Origin: Ricinus communis
Lineage: Eukaryota > Streptophyta > Magnoliopsida > Malpighiales > Euphorbiaceae
Direction of reading: 5' to 3'
DNA length: 64,000 bases
Assembly (NCBI RefSeq): GCF_019578655.1
Contig: NC_063262.1
Span: forward strand, 21,273,582-21,337,581
In this document: one piece after another, positions 24,348 through 35,718 of the stretch
Numbering within the stretch: the first letter of the stretch is position 1
Layout: the number at the start of each line of letters is the position of its first letter
Made by a program: the position numbers and the translations under genes
The notes under the pieces: generated by a model
The model's database searches: none
What the model saw: the letters and a program-made list of their open reading frames with translations, nothing else
Told to the model about the DNA's origin: nothing

Positions 24348-27135
24348 TGTCACGACCCCACCTGGGCCCGTGGCCGACTAGGAATGGGTAGGCTTAAGGC
24401 CACCGAAACCCGTAGTAAGCCCCGACACTCACTGACTTAAACAAATCTCATCTCAAATTAATATTATTAAAACCATAAATTATCTTAATAGTTACACTTT
24501 ACAAAATTACTTCGGTCTACCAGAAAAACTAGGCGAGACCAAGCTCGGAAAATTTACAACCGATACATCTACTAATTACTACTCATGGAGAATCTAAGAT
24601 TTACCAATTTACATACCAAATCAAATACATCACCCGATGATGAAGGAGTCGGGTTCTTGAATAAGAGTTGCAAGAGAACTAATAAATACGAATCCGAAAA
24701 ATAAGAAAATGAGATCACGAGAGTGAGTTAAAATCATATATCTAAAACAGTTTCAAACATTTCAATATCACATTCATTTAATTTTAAAAATAATTAATAA
24801 ATCACACGAACCATACGTGTCATGTTAAGACATATGTGTCATGCCATGTTTAAACAAAAATTATTCCACATACAACGGACGGAGTACTTCAAAGATAACC
24901 CTAATCCCAACTCTAACATCTCGATTTATTTCAACACTTATGTCTCAACTAACCTCAACTCTAACATCTCAAACCTCTCATTCCAACAGATCGGGCGCCC
25001 CAGAGAGCAAAGCTCGACCAGGGACCTTACCCACCGGCCACTTAACTCTCGGCCTTAGCCTTTCTGGCTCTCTTATCCAATAGGACTAGCGCCCCAGAGA
25101 GCATAGCTCGACCAGGGACCTTACCTCCACCGGTCACTTAAATTTCCAAATAAGCTTACCAAAGAGCAATGCTCGACCGGGACCTTTACTCCCAAGAACC
25201 ACACTCTACTAAGCCCGGAGAGAGATGCTCAACCAGTAAGGTAGTCCTAATCTTTCTTTCTCAAAATTTTTACCTCTTTACCCTTTTCCTATCTCTCTCA
25301 TATTATATTGGAACACTCATCCAACTCCTATGTTCTATTGTTGTCCCATCCTGAGTCATCATGCAATATTAAAATTGGTGATAAAGGAAAAACATATTTA
25401 AATAATAATTAAAAGCATCAAGAAAATAATGATAATAATTAAATGAAAAATTAAAATTGCAAATGAATAATCACAGTAGCAAATCAAATTTTATGCATGA
25501 CACGTGCATAAGCGATATATGACTTTAACTCACGAATTAGGGCGACCTCCTAGCTCGCCCGGGCCTCACTTGGAGCGAGCCAATGTATGATCATCTAATC
25601 ACGAAAATAATTTATCAAAACGTCAAACAATCGATCATTAATCCTAGGTCTAGACTCCTAGGACTGACTGTCTAAGAATCTCGACTCGGGAGAATTCTAC
25701 CGAAAATCCGGCAGAACCTCCCCTACAACACGAACATTACCCCCCGTAAAAACGGGTTCAGGACCTGCCAGAAGATCACTTCCAATATCCAACAATTTAA
25801 ACAACGGGAGTCGGGTCCCCAAACTTCACTATCTCCCGACTCCGCCACACAGCACAAAATACAAGGCAGTAACCCATGACAATTATTTTTGACTCACAAT
25901 AACATCAAATACTCAATATAAACCATTAGACACAATTAAACCAAGAATTCCAAAATTAACGGGCCAAAGATAATTACCGAGATGCTCGATCGCTCGGTCG
26001 ACTCGCCTCCGGCAGCCGGAGTCCGATCGACGATCCGAACACACTATCGGACTCACAACGACGCGCTGATGACGATCCCCGCTTTCGATTTTCCGATCTG
26101 ACACCCGATCATCCGGAGAGATTTACGGACGATCTCGACCGTCGATTCGCAAATGAAGCCCGATCGCCACGAAACCGGTGCCATCGCGAAGCTTGAGATG
26201 AGGAGAGTCGGGATACATCCTCCGATCATCCATCCTCCGCTGGAGCTCGCCGAAAAAACCAGAAAACACGGCTGCCACCACTTCGCCAGAACTCTCCTCC
26301 GGCCACTAAACCGACAGCCGCCAAAAGGAAGCTCTCCAAGGGGAGCCGATCGCCAACGAGATCGGTAAGGCCACTGAAACGGCCAAACAGCCTTTGAAAG
26401 CCGCCACATGCGCGATTCCTGCCACTCTATCACGGAGCGCCAACAAGACGCCCCGCCCGGAGCTCGCCACCCGCAGTCCTCTCTCTCTCTTCTCTCTCTC
26501 TCTCTCTCTCTCTCTATTTTCTCTCTCCTCGATTCCATTTCTTTCAATATCGACATTAGGCCCCCGAACTTTTCCTTACTACAATTTGGTCCCTCAACTT
26601 CCTTAATTACTTACAATTTCATCCCACAGAATTCCAATTTGACCCCCAAACTTCTTTTTAGCCTTTCAATTAAGCCCCCAACTATTTAATTTGGGCCAAA
26701 TCCGAATTATTCAAAATACACAATTACAAAAATACCCCTGACCGACATATTTATTTACAAAAATACCAAGCTCACAAATTTCCATTAAAACCCCATAAAA
26801 ATAACATTATACTTTCAATCCTTGTTCTAAAATAAATTTCCAATTTAGTCCTAACACATAATAAAATTAAATAATCAATTTCCAACTCAAAATTTAATAC
26901 TACTAATCAATTATAATACCAATTTTCTCAAAATTCTTTTATAAAAACGTCCCTTACAATTTCTATCATAATTTTTCAATATATAATTTTATTTATATAA
27001 ATATGCATTTGGGAAAATTTGAATAACCAAAATATAATCATTTCTCAAATAGTTTACTTGAATAAAAATAAAGCTAAAATTAACTTAAATAAAAACTCAC
27101 TATTAAATATATAAAAAAAAATTCCGGGTGTTACA
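24348..27135 (-). repeat. 5' LTR of the nested gypsy element, full length
   Basis: It begins TGTCACGACCCC and ends CCGGGTGTTACA, an imperfect inverted terminal pair with TG...CA ends. Subrepeats lie at 24984-25240 and a (CT)n run near 26477-26520. A diverged solo copy of the same LTR family lies at 47947-51454 and supports these ends. Confidence 0.8.
24984..25240. repeat. Degenerate subrepeats inside the LTR
   Basis: About four imperfect repeats of a motif like GCCCCAGAGAGCAAAGCTCGACC, followed by GGGACCTTACC and a CCGGCCACTTAA-type segment, at about 24995, 25090, 25160 and 25213. Spacing is irregular (50-95 bp). Confidence 0.75.
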
Positions 27136-27655
27136 AGATTTATATGAATGTTAACCAATCTACTATTGTATATGATGTGGAAGAAGGCCTGGGAGCCAAT
27201 CCTCCAATAGTTAACGAGTGTAGGGATCCATTAATTCAACACCAACAACTACCAATAGATATAAAGTTGTAAGAGATATAGTATTGTATGGTCCTAGTCT
27301 GAGACATATACAAATAGGCTGACTGAAGTTTCATAAACCATATCATATTATTATTGATGTTGATATTTTTTATCCTAAATAATATAGAGATTTTGATTTC
27401 ACCATTTTCTTTGGTGATCATTCTGCTCTACAACATATTGCTAAATTTACAATTCAATGTGGTGAATTGGCAGACTTAAAAAAGTCTGTTAACTTTAACT
27501 TGAGGCTTTCTCCTAGTCATTTAATAAGATCAGCCTTTGCTTGGTATGATATTTTGCCAAGAAAGTCCATATGCACATGGCAAGACATGAAGATCCATAC
27601 CAAATTCTTTAAGGTTAGGCTAAAAAAGATTAGTGATAACTACCTAGAGTAATAT
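27136..27655 (+). pseudogene. gypsy gag core of the outer element, continued after the insertion
   Basis: The sequence resumes the outer element. An open frame at 27467-27652 includes LRLSPSHLIRSAFAWYDILP and TWQDMKIHTKFF, matching the conserved capsid motif of Ty3/gypsy gag (the L-P-x-L-x-G-x-A-x-x-W-Y ... TW-x-x-L/M ... F-x-x-x-F pattern). Together with 20628-21115 it indicates a gag gene split by the nested element. Coding ends at 27652 without recognisable protease or pol. Confidence 0.65.
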
Positions 27656-28734
27656 TATCCCATCATATAGGAGAATAATTGAGAAATAAAAAATAAAAGT
27701 TTAGGGCCAATAAAGTGGCCACTAGTAGTTTGTAGGATTTATGTGTTCTATGTATTTTTTTTTTATATTTTATGTTATATGTGTTTATTAGGATATTGTT
27801 GTTTGATGTGAAGGCAAATATATGGCTAGTACTATCTTTTATTTTAAAAAGAAAGTTTGGTTCAATAAAAGTATGGCTCATGACCAATTTTGAAACTTGG
27901 ATAATATGTGTTTATTTTTATTTCTAATTTCTAGCAAATACCATATGGTCAAAAGTATAAATTTTTAAAGTAAAATGCAGATAAGTGCATATAAATACAT
28001 GGTTATATGGTGCAAATGGCTAGAGTGAGTAGTGTACAAAGTGTTAAGTGGAGTGGTTGTAATGCATGGTTGCATGAGTTATGATATGGGTGTGGTGCGG
28101 CATGGTGCATGTAGGATTTATAATATTATCTCATTTAATCTTTTGAAGCTAATTATTTCAAATCTAACTACACAATAAGTATGGCCATATTATAAAGTCA
28201 AAGTAATAGCCAAACATAGTATGTTAAAGCCACATCACATCTAGAGAATAAAGCCGGGTCTTGTGTAGCTCTTATAGGTGAAGTCACCATAAAAATAACC
28301 ATGAGATATAATTGGATGACTTGAGCAAAAGATACTTGTGCAACAACTAAATCAATGGCAAGTTAGCTCGGGAGAGAAGTCTCTATAGAGTCATGACAAC
28401 ATCTACACCCAAATAAAGTAAGTTAAAAAATGCATATGTTCATTCCTATATCTTATACATTTTATGATCTTTGAATATGTCAACAAATGAAAAAATAAAA
28501 TTAAGAGATCAAGGATAAAATACAAATATAGCAAAATAAATCCATTAGCATTTTATCTCAATTTGGTATAATTAATACAAGTATGTAAATTTATGAATTG
28601 ATGCATAAAAATATATTTAAATGTTCCTTTATTAATTAGCATAGGCCTTTAACGCATGGAGCTATAAAACAATGGTTTTAGATTGAGGTTGTAAATTCTG
28701 AGGTGAATAGATCCTTAAATTTATTTCCATTTTG
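27656..28734. other. Noncoding interior of the outer gypsy element
   Basis: No coding domain was recognised. Short words such as CATATGGT and GGTGCATG recur around 28000-28110. It lies between the gag end and the tandem-repeat block. Confidence 0.5.
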
Positions 28735-29080
28735 AGGCTCTAAAATCTCGAAATTATCAAAATCTGAGGCTCCAAAGCCTCTAATTCAACAAAATTTGAG
28801 GTTCTAGAGCCTCTAAGCTATCAAAATTTAAGTATTAAGAGCTTCAAATTCAATGAAATTTTGAGGCTATAAGACTTCGGAGCCTTGAATTCATCAATAT
28901 TTGAGACTCCAAGGTCTTGAATTCAACATAACTTAAGGCTCCAAGAACCCAAACTTATCGAAACTTGGGGCTTCAGTACCTTAGATTCATCAAATTTGAG
29001 GTTTCAGGGCCTCTTAAGGCCTCGAATTTATCAAATTTGATACTCCAAAGCCTCGAATTCATCAGTATTTGATTCTCTAT
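28735..29080. repeat. Tandem repeat block with internal hairpins (~40-bp unit)
   Basis: Roughly eight or nine imperfect copies of a unit like TTTGAGGCTCCAAAGCCTC plus GAATTCATCAAAA. Each unit carries a short inverted repeat (GAGGCT...AGCCTC) able to fold into a hairpin. Copies are diverged (e.g. GAGGTTCTAGAGCCTC, GAGACTCCAAGGTCTTG). Confidence 0.8.
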
Positions 29081-30135
29081 ATAGCATAACTTCATAATTA
29101 TCACAAGATTATGGCTCTCACCTAGCAACATCTAAAGGTAACATGTTATTTTTATAGGGGCTTAAATTCACATCATAAGTTACCAATCCACATGGTTCAA
29201 ATGTTTTCAGTCTCAAAGAGAGACTAGTACCGAAAATTCAAAGGCCAATTTTTGCATTGCTCCACATATAAGTATTTGTACATATTTAAATTCAACATCA
29301 CCATAAATCTACACAATATAAAATAAAAATAATTTGAGGAGGTAAAGTGGATACCTTTTTTTTTTCTCTTTTTTTAATAGACAATAAAAAATTTTGATTT
29401 ATCAATAAAAGCAAGAGAAAATGTGTCAAAGACCTTCCAAAAATATTTTTGATATTTTTTATAAAGTGAGTTTTGAGCCAAAGAGAGTAATAACTTCTAA
29501 GGTTGCCTTTGATTTTGAGAAATAGGTGTTGAATCACAATGGGTAATGATTGTTATGATTGTTCAATCAAAATTATTGTTCTTTGTGTGTGAAGAGAGGG
29601 CTAGTGAGTTGTTGGAACAAGAAAGAAGGCTGGTGTATGAGCAACAGGTGATGCTATTGCTGTTACTGTCGTGTTGTTTCAGTGGGCGAGTTGGGCACAG
29701 TTGGGTAGGATTAGGCGAGTGAAAGGACTGGTGAAAGAAAGTGAGATGGGTTATTTATTTTGCAAATGGATTTTTTTGAGAGGTAATAAATTTTATTTTA
29801 TTGTGATTGAAATTTAAAAAAAAAAAGAAGAAGAAAAAGATTGGACAGATTTTTAGATTTTTAGAAATGAGAGAAATAACAAACTTTGGTCTAGAGCTTA
29901 TATATATTGTATGTATATAGACTTTTGGCTTATGAGCCGGGCTATACAAATGCAAGGAAAGCATTTGTTTACAGTATATTTTTACAATTCAATAAATAAA
30001 TAAATTGAGCCCAAAATATTAATGAAGCCCAGTTCAAAATTAAGCCCAAAACATAAAAGTAATTAATTAAAGGATTTAATTAAAAAATTAAAATATAGAT
30101 AAAGTTATTTTTGACACAATGGAGGAAGGGAGATT
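29081..30135. other. Noncoding DNA up to the outer element's 3' LTR
   Basis: No gene is supported. Near 29580-29750 there is a less AT-rich patch without recognisable similarity. A purine tract at about 30120-30132 is the likely polypurine tract of the outer element. Confidence 0.45.
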
Positions 30136-30560
30136 TAAATAAGTTATTTGAAACTCCACTATGGTAGTTACTCTTGAAATTTTGGCTGCTCGTATGCATG
30201 TTGACAGAAAAGAAAAAAGGACAGCGATTTCAACGTATTTGGTGGAATATATAAAAGGAAATAAAAAAAAGAAAAGCAGAGGACACAAAAAACATACAAA
30301 CAACTTAGATAAATTCAAACGATTTCAAGAACAACAAATTTCTCTGTATTTTTTTTATGCAATTAAATTCTCTTAATACTTTGAAACTCTTAAGCAATAT
30401 TATTTCAGTATTTTGCGTTTATAATTTTAGTCATTTTAGTTTTTTACATTTATAATTTTAGTCATTTTAGTTCTCTTAGTACTTTGAAAAGAAATTGAGT
30501 TCAATCTCATCATTAATTTTATCACTTAAATTCTATTTAGCTTTTCTTTCAGATTTATAG
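30136..30560 (+). repeat. 3' LTR of the outer gypsy element
   Basis: It is similar to 20116-20600 with many substitutions. An internal duplication of TTTATAATTTTAGTCATTTTAG occurs near 30417-30470. The right end is uncertain and adjoins or overlaps the inverted-repeat element that follows. Confidence 0.5.
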
Positions 30561-33110
30561 TTTTTTTAGTTTAAGTTTTTGTATAATTAATTCAAATTAA
30601 TATTATTTTGAAAAAAAACGAATGAGTGAGAGTCATTTTCTCTTGATAAATAAAAAATTATTAAGAAATTTTTAATAATTTTTAAAACTATATTATAAAT
30701 TTAATATAATTAAATAATAAATAATATTTACCATCATTAATTTCACTACACCACCCTGAACTCCACCACTCGCATCACTCTTAATACCACCATCAATATA
30801 GTCGTCTTGTCTGGAGTCATTATCAAAAAAATATACTGAGAATACTGACAAATAACAATATTGGTTATTTTATTACCCTTTATTTAATATATCAATATTG
30901 ATATTTCTTAATTTAAACACTATAAAGTATTATAAAAATTAATATTCTTATTTTGATTGTATCCACACTCATTTTAGAGAGTGTGTAACTCACTTTTTCA
31001 TTTTTATAAAAAATAAAAGTAATTTGAGCTAAATATGCAAAAATTTAGACTAGAGTGTTTAGAGAGTGTGTAATTGACTCTCTCATTTTTTTTTTAAAAA
31101 AAAAAGACTAATTTGAGCTAAATATACAAAAATTTAGACTAAAATGTTTATTAATTTAAAAAATGACTAAATTGAATAAGGACGACAAGAATTTAATGGC
31201 CAAATTGAACTTTACTCCTAATAACTATTATCTTTTGTGCCTCCGCATTTTGGTAACTTTTTTCTATTTTTAAAAATATTAATAAACTTTTCTCTTTTAT
31301 TTATTCTCAGTAATATTATTTTATCTTATTTTTGGTTGATATGTGAAAATGTAGGAAAATGAGACTAAAAATAAAAGAGAACGAACAATATTATTCATTT
31401 TTCATAAAGTGAGTTTTGTTAGAAAAATAGAAATTAATTAGCTCAATCATTTTTATTCAGCAAGATATTAAAAGAATTAAAAAATTAAGAAAAGAAAAGC
31501 AGTTCTAATATTTTTATTTTTCTTTTATTTAATGAGTTGTTGGCATCCCTTTAGGGTGTAGCAGATATTTCAAATAAGATTTTAAAATATATAATAAATA
31601 TTATTAATACTAAATATACAATGCATATATTTCAAGTGAATGATATTTTAATTTTTATTAAATTTTTTAAAAATTTTAAAAAATTCTTTTATATAAATAT
31701 GAATACAATATCAATTTTTTTACAATGGACATTGAGAAAGAAACATAAGGTAAACTATGTTACATACTTAGTAATAAATGGTATAGAACAGCATAAAAAG
31801 CGTATAAATTCATTTTGAAAACGAGCCAAAAAGAGTATAAAATTAAAAAAATAGACTAAAAAGTGTATAAAAGAATGAAAATCATCCAAGAGTCTAAAAA
31901 ATGTATAAAAGAATGAAAAGAACATATAAAAGTAAAAAAAATATTATCCAAAAAATATAAATAACTAAAAGAAATCCAAGCAGCATAAAAAAAATAAATC
32001 AGCAAATAATAAAATTTCAAAACACGAAATATAAAAATAAACAATAATATAAGATCTCTAGTTATTTTTAGTTTTAGAGAGATGTATTTAATTAAAATAT
32101 TTTAAAATGTTTATAAATTCTTTTTCAATAAATAACTTTCACAGAATTTATAAACTTTTAAAGATTTTCATAAAATCACAATAATTTATGACTGGATGGA
32201 TCAGATTTCAAACAAGGCAGATCAAATTTTTAGGTCAACTAGTACAAGTTCTATCTGACATTTATTTAGAATGAGAATAAATTATTCAAGAGATATTTTT
32301 TATATATTTTGTATGTGAAACCTAGAAAATAATATTAGTGTTATTAAATAAATGAATCATCACCTTAAATATCCAATGTCATTATACATAAATGACAAAT
32401 AATTATTAATTTTAAATAATTAAATATATATTAAACATCTAATATATATATATATTGTTTATTTTGGGTTCATATTTAGTGCTGATAAATACTATTAAAA
32501 CATAATATACACTTGATTCGAAATAAAATTCAATTTGGTTACTGATTTTGTCGCTCGATTATAATTTTTTTTTTTATTTATAGATATTTTAGTCTAGATT
32601 CTTATATACTAGTCCTATTTTTTTACAAAAGTAACATACTGAGTTACATACTCTCTAATAAAAGAGTAGATACAAAAATGTTAAATTTTATATAAAATTA
32701 AATTATTTAAATTAAAAATATATATTAATGATTAAATAAAATATAATAAAAATATTACTATTTATTAGTATTTTTATTATCTTTTTTCTAATAATGACGG
32801 TGAAGGAGATAATTATGATAGTGGTAATAGCTAAGGCAATGAGGACACTGGATATAAAAGCGGTTTTAATGGAAATAATGGTGGTAATGTCTATTTATTG
32901 TTTAATTACATTAAAACTATAGAATAATTTTTAATATAATTTAAAATTCTTTTAAATTTTTATTTTCAAAAGGAAGCGACTCTCGGTCTCTTTTTCTCCT
33001 CAAATTAAAATCATTTTGTATTAAATATATACTAAATTTTAAATTAAAAAATCTAAAAATTGATTAAATTGAATTCCAGTGATCAAATTCAACTTTATAA
33101 TCATCTTATT
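30500..33110. repeat. Large inverted-repeat element with ~600-700-bp arms
   Basis: The left arm (about 30500-31225) and right arm (about 32505-33110) are inverted, diverged copies. Matching blocks, left versus reverse-complemented right, include GAGAGTC, CATCATTAATTTC versus CACCATTATTTCC, GTCATTAT, TTAGAGAGTGTGTAACTC versus TTAGAGAGTATGTAACTC, TAGACTAAAAT, and CCAAATTGAACTTTACT versus CCAAATTGAATTTTATT. The left arm also has an internal tandem duplication (about 30970-31145). No transposase was seen in the spacer. The structure fits a foldback/MULE-type non-autonomous element. The outer ends and target duplication are not resolved. Confidence 0.65.
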
Positions 33111-33429
33111 CGTATAAAAGGTATTCATTGTTTTAATAAGACATTATATAAAATATATTACATTTCTCTTGCTGAATTCCCAACAAATATATAATAAAAT
33201 CATAAAAATAATAAAAGAATAGACAAGAAATTATAAAGAGAGTCAAAACTCTGCATATTTATTTATTTATTTATTTATTATTCTTGTTATGTTTAGTTGT
33301 TATTTTTTTATTGTTCTCATTAATAAATAATTAAATATATAAAAAATTTTATTTTTTACTATTTATTATTTGGTATTTAAATGAAATTTAAGGTTTTATT
33401 TGTTGATATCATCTTAGAATAAGAATAAA

Positions 33430-33960
33430 TTAACTTTTCTTCGTAAGGGGGAATATATATATATTATCTTTGAAAGCTAATCTTTTTTGAAATGTGTCTC
33501 CTTTCTTGACACATAAAGTTCTTATTTTAACATGTGTATATATTTTTTGACATATGAGACTTAAATTTATGTATAATTTTATAGACTTTTCTATTAATTT
33601 ATTGATTAATAAATTATTTTTCTAATTAAATACTGATTCTAATTCTAAGAAATATTATATTAATAATAAATTAGTATATTAATTATATTATAATATTATA
33701 GTAACTAATTAATTAATTTTCTAATTAGATAATGATTCTAATTCTAAAAAATAATATTTTAAATATTGTATCTATTAATAAATTAATTTTTAAGTGTGTA
33801 ATAACTTTTAATTCTAAAAATTATATCATTAACTATATTGATAGTATTAATTTATATAATATTAGAATTAATTAATAAAATATTTAGAGTAATTTTTATA
33901 TTAATACACTAATAAAATCTTAAAACATTAAAAGATTATATATAAAATTAAAAATATCTA
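33430..33960 (+). repeat. AT-rich dispersed repeat, copy A
   Basis: It starts with a TA run, then GACATAT..., TATAATTTTATAG, TTATTGATTAATAAATTAT, and repeated TTCTAATTCTAA blocks. It resembles 42727-43300 and 44170-44500 in the same order and orientation. The low complexity of the sequence limits certainty. Confidence 0.45.
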
Positions 33961-35208
33961 ACTTGCTGCTATTTTAAAATATTATGAATAAATACTAAAT
34001 ATGAAAAGTTTTATTAAATTATATATATAAATTTAATTTAATAATATATAATAATAATAGTCATGCACTGGATAAATAAGTAGTCTGTTTAAATGGGCAT
34101 CTTGAGAAACTATTAGCTTTAGTAATAAAATAAAATTTTCTTTAAGAACGATAATACACATCATTTGTTACCTCAATTTTCCAAATATTCAACTACTTAA
34201 GTTTTTTACTGATTAATTATTCAATATATTATAGTAAAATACTTATTATTTGAAATTACATTATTTAAAGTTATTTATTGAATTTTAGAACCCCCACAGA
34301 ACAACAAAATGTATAATACTTTTATGTTGACAATTAACTAATTAATATATTTATAAATTTACCAAAACATGAGTAGTAATGTAGTCAATTTTAGAAAAGA
34401 TGTAATTTTATATTTAATTAAATATTTATAAATAAGTAAACTGAAAGTGTATCTAACTTATATTGATAATTAAGTATATTTATAATTTTACTAGATGTCA
34501 AGTTAAGAAAGCATAAAATAATTGATAGATTACTTAACTAATTATTAATTATAAATTAATAATTTATTTAGTAATTGAATAAATAAATAAATAAAAAGTT
34601 CCTTGTTTAATTTATACATTAATTTAAAAAATTAAATAACATTTATGAAATTAAATAATAAAATTAAATAAGTTAGCACAAGACTTTAATTGGAATGAAG
34701 TTAATTAATATAAAATCTAATTTAGAATTTGAGATAACTATTTATATTTTATCCTAATCTAATTAGATTCATACCCATATTAATGTAAATTTGGAAATAA
34801 AAAAATACCGAAAAAAACTTGAACTCAATCTAAAATTAGATCAAAATAAATAATTTAAAATATAAAATGATCTCACCAGAAATGTTGATATCTACTTGCC
34901 ACTTGTAATATATGTATTGGAGCCTCTTTAAAAGTGTTTTTTTTATTATTTTAAACAATATATTTTTATAATAAAAATATATTAAAAAGTATTTAAATAT
35001 AAAAATAAAATATTTTATTTAAATCCAATAAATTTTTATATTTTATTTTTGTTACTATAAGTTTTAAAAATAAAATTTTTATATTATTTTTATTAAGAAA
35101 ATAAAAATTACAAACATCAATTAATCTTATGTGTATAGAAATTTTTTACTAAATATAAAATAGAAAGTAAAATTTAATTATTCATAGATAAAAATTAAAA
35201 TTAATTTT

Positions 35209-35210
<2 letters not shown>

Positions 35211-35246
<36 letters not shown>
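35211..35246. repeat. (TA)n microsatellite
   Basis: Pure alternating TA. A 65-codon open frame crossing it is low-complexity and rejected. Confidence 0.9.
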
Positions 35247-35252
<6 letters not shown>

Positions 35253-35314
35253 GTCAGCTTATGAGAATAATTTCTTAAAATAAAAAAAAAAATTAATATA
35301 TGTAAAATGACAAT

Positions 35315-35455
35315 TCTGCTGCTGTCTGCAATTATGGAAATTTGAGATAAAATGATGACATAAGAAGAGAACAAAAGCTTGGAAATCCTATTACGCAATT
35401 ACACAGCTCCACTTTCCTAAAACAAGAAAAGTACGAAAAAGTTAAAACATATAAA
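35315..35455 (+). other. Segment homologous to the upstream region of the right-hand Csl gene
   Basis: It matches 58700-58865 in the same orientation: GAAATTTGAGAT, TAAGAAG, ACAAAAGCTTG, CCTATTACGCAA, TACGAAAAAGT and ACATA occur in the same order. In the right copy this lies about 360-520 bp upstream of the Csl start codon. It may be a relic of a lost third Csl copy, or a shared dispersed repeat. Confidence 0.5.
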
Positions 35456-35718
35456 ATTAATAAACAATATTATAACCACAAAATGTGTTTATCTTTAATT
35501 AGTTGATGTAACTATTGCATTGGTTGAAATATCAATTTTGTACGTTGCGAAAGAAATTTGTACGACCATGGTACTAATTGCATAACAACTAGTTCATGTA
35601 AATTTTTCTCTATATTGTTATTATTTTAAAATTATGAAATTTAAAATATTAAGATTTTAGTAAATATAGTTTTAATTTTTCAGATTAAGAAAATATTTAT
35701 AATAAAAGCATTAGCAAT

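Larger units (their letters stand above)
21222..27135 (-). mobile_element. Non-autonomous Ty3/gypsy element (minus strand), young
   Basis: Two long direct repeats (21222-22933 and 25444-27135) are nearly identical except for small indels. Read on the minus strand, the right LTR starts TGTAACACCCGG at 27135. The left LTR is preceded by a polypurine tract (AAGGGGGGGAGAA). A primer-binding site like that for initiator Met tRNA lies at 24333-24344. The right LTR therefore runs to 24348 (about 2.79 kb) and the interior is only about 1.4 kb with no gag or pol. It is a LARD-like or internally deleted relative of Tekay/Del-type elements. AGATT flanks both ends (21217-21221 and 27136-27140), but the left LTR seems truncated, so this match may be chance. 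Confidence 0.8.
20116..30560 (+). mobile_element. Degenerate Ty3/gypsy-type element, split by a younger insertion
   Basis: Diverged direct repeats at about 20116-20600 and 30136-30560 share GTTATTTGAAACTCC, GTTACTCTTGAAAT, TATGCAAT and TACTTTGAAACTCT and are read as the LTR pair. TTTGGCACGCCCAGTGAGAC at 20597-20616 resembles the primer-binding area of Athila/Tat-like gypsy elements. A purine tract (GGAGGAAGGGAGA) at 30120-30132 precedes the right LTR. Gag-like sequence lies on both sides of the 21222-27135 insertion. No pol was recognised, so the element is either a non-autonomous derivative or has lost pol. Exact ends are uncertain. Confidence 0.6.
33111..35718. other. AT-rich intergenic DNA
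   Basis: No gene is supported. It includes a (TTTA)n run near 33258-33283, a copy of an AT-rich dispersed repeat (about 33430-33960), a (TA)n run at 35211-35246, and the Csl-upstream-like segment at 35315-35455. Confidence 0.5.

Noticed and set aside
25444..25460. Right LTR of the nested gypsy element starting at 25444 rather than 24348
   Set aside because: A TG start and similarity edge exist there, but no primer-binding site lies next to it, whereas one lies beside 24348, and the solo LTR at 47947 confirms the longer form.
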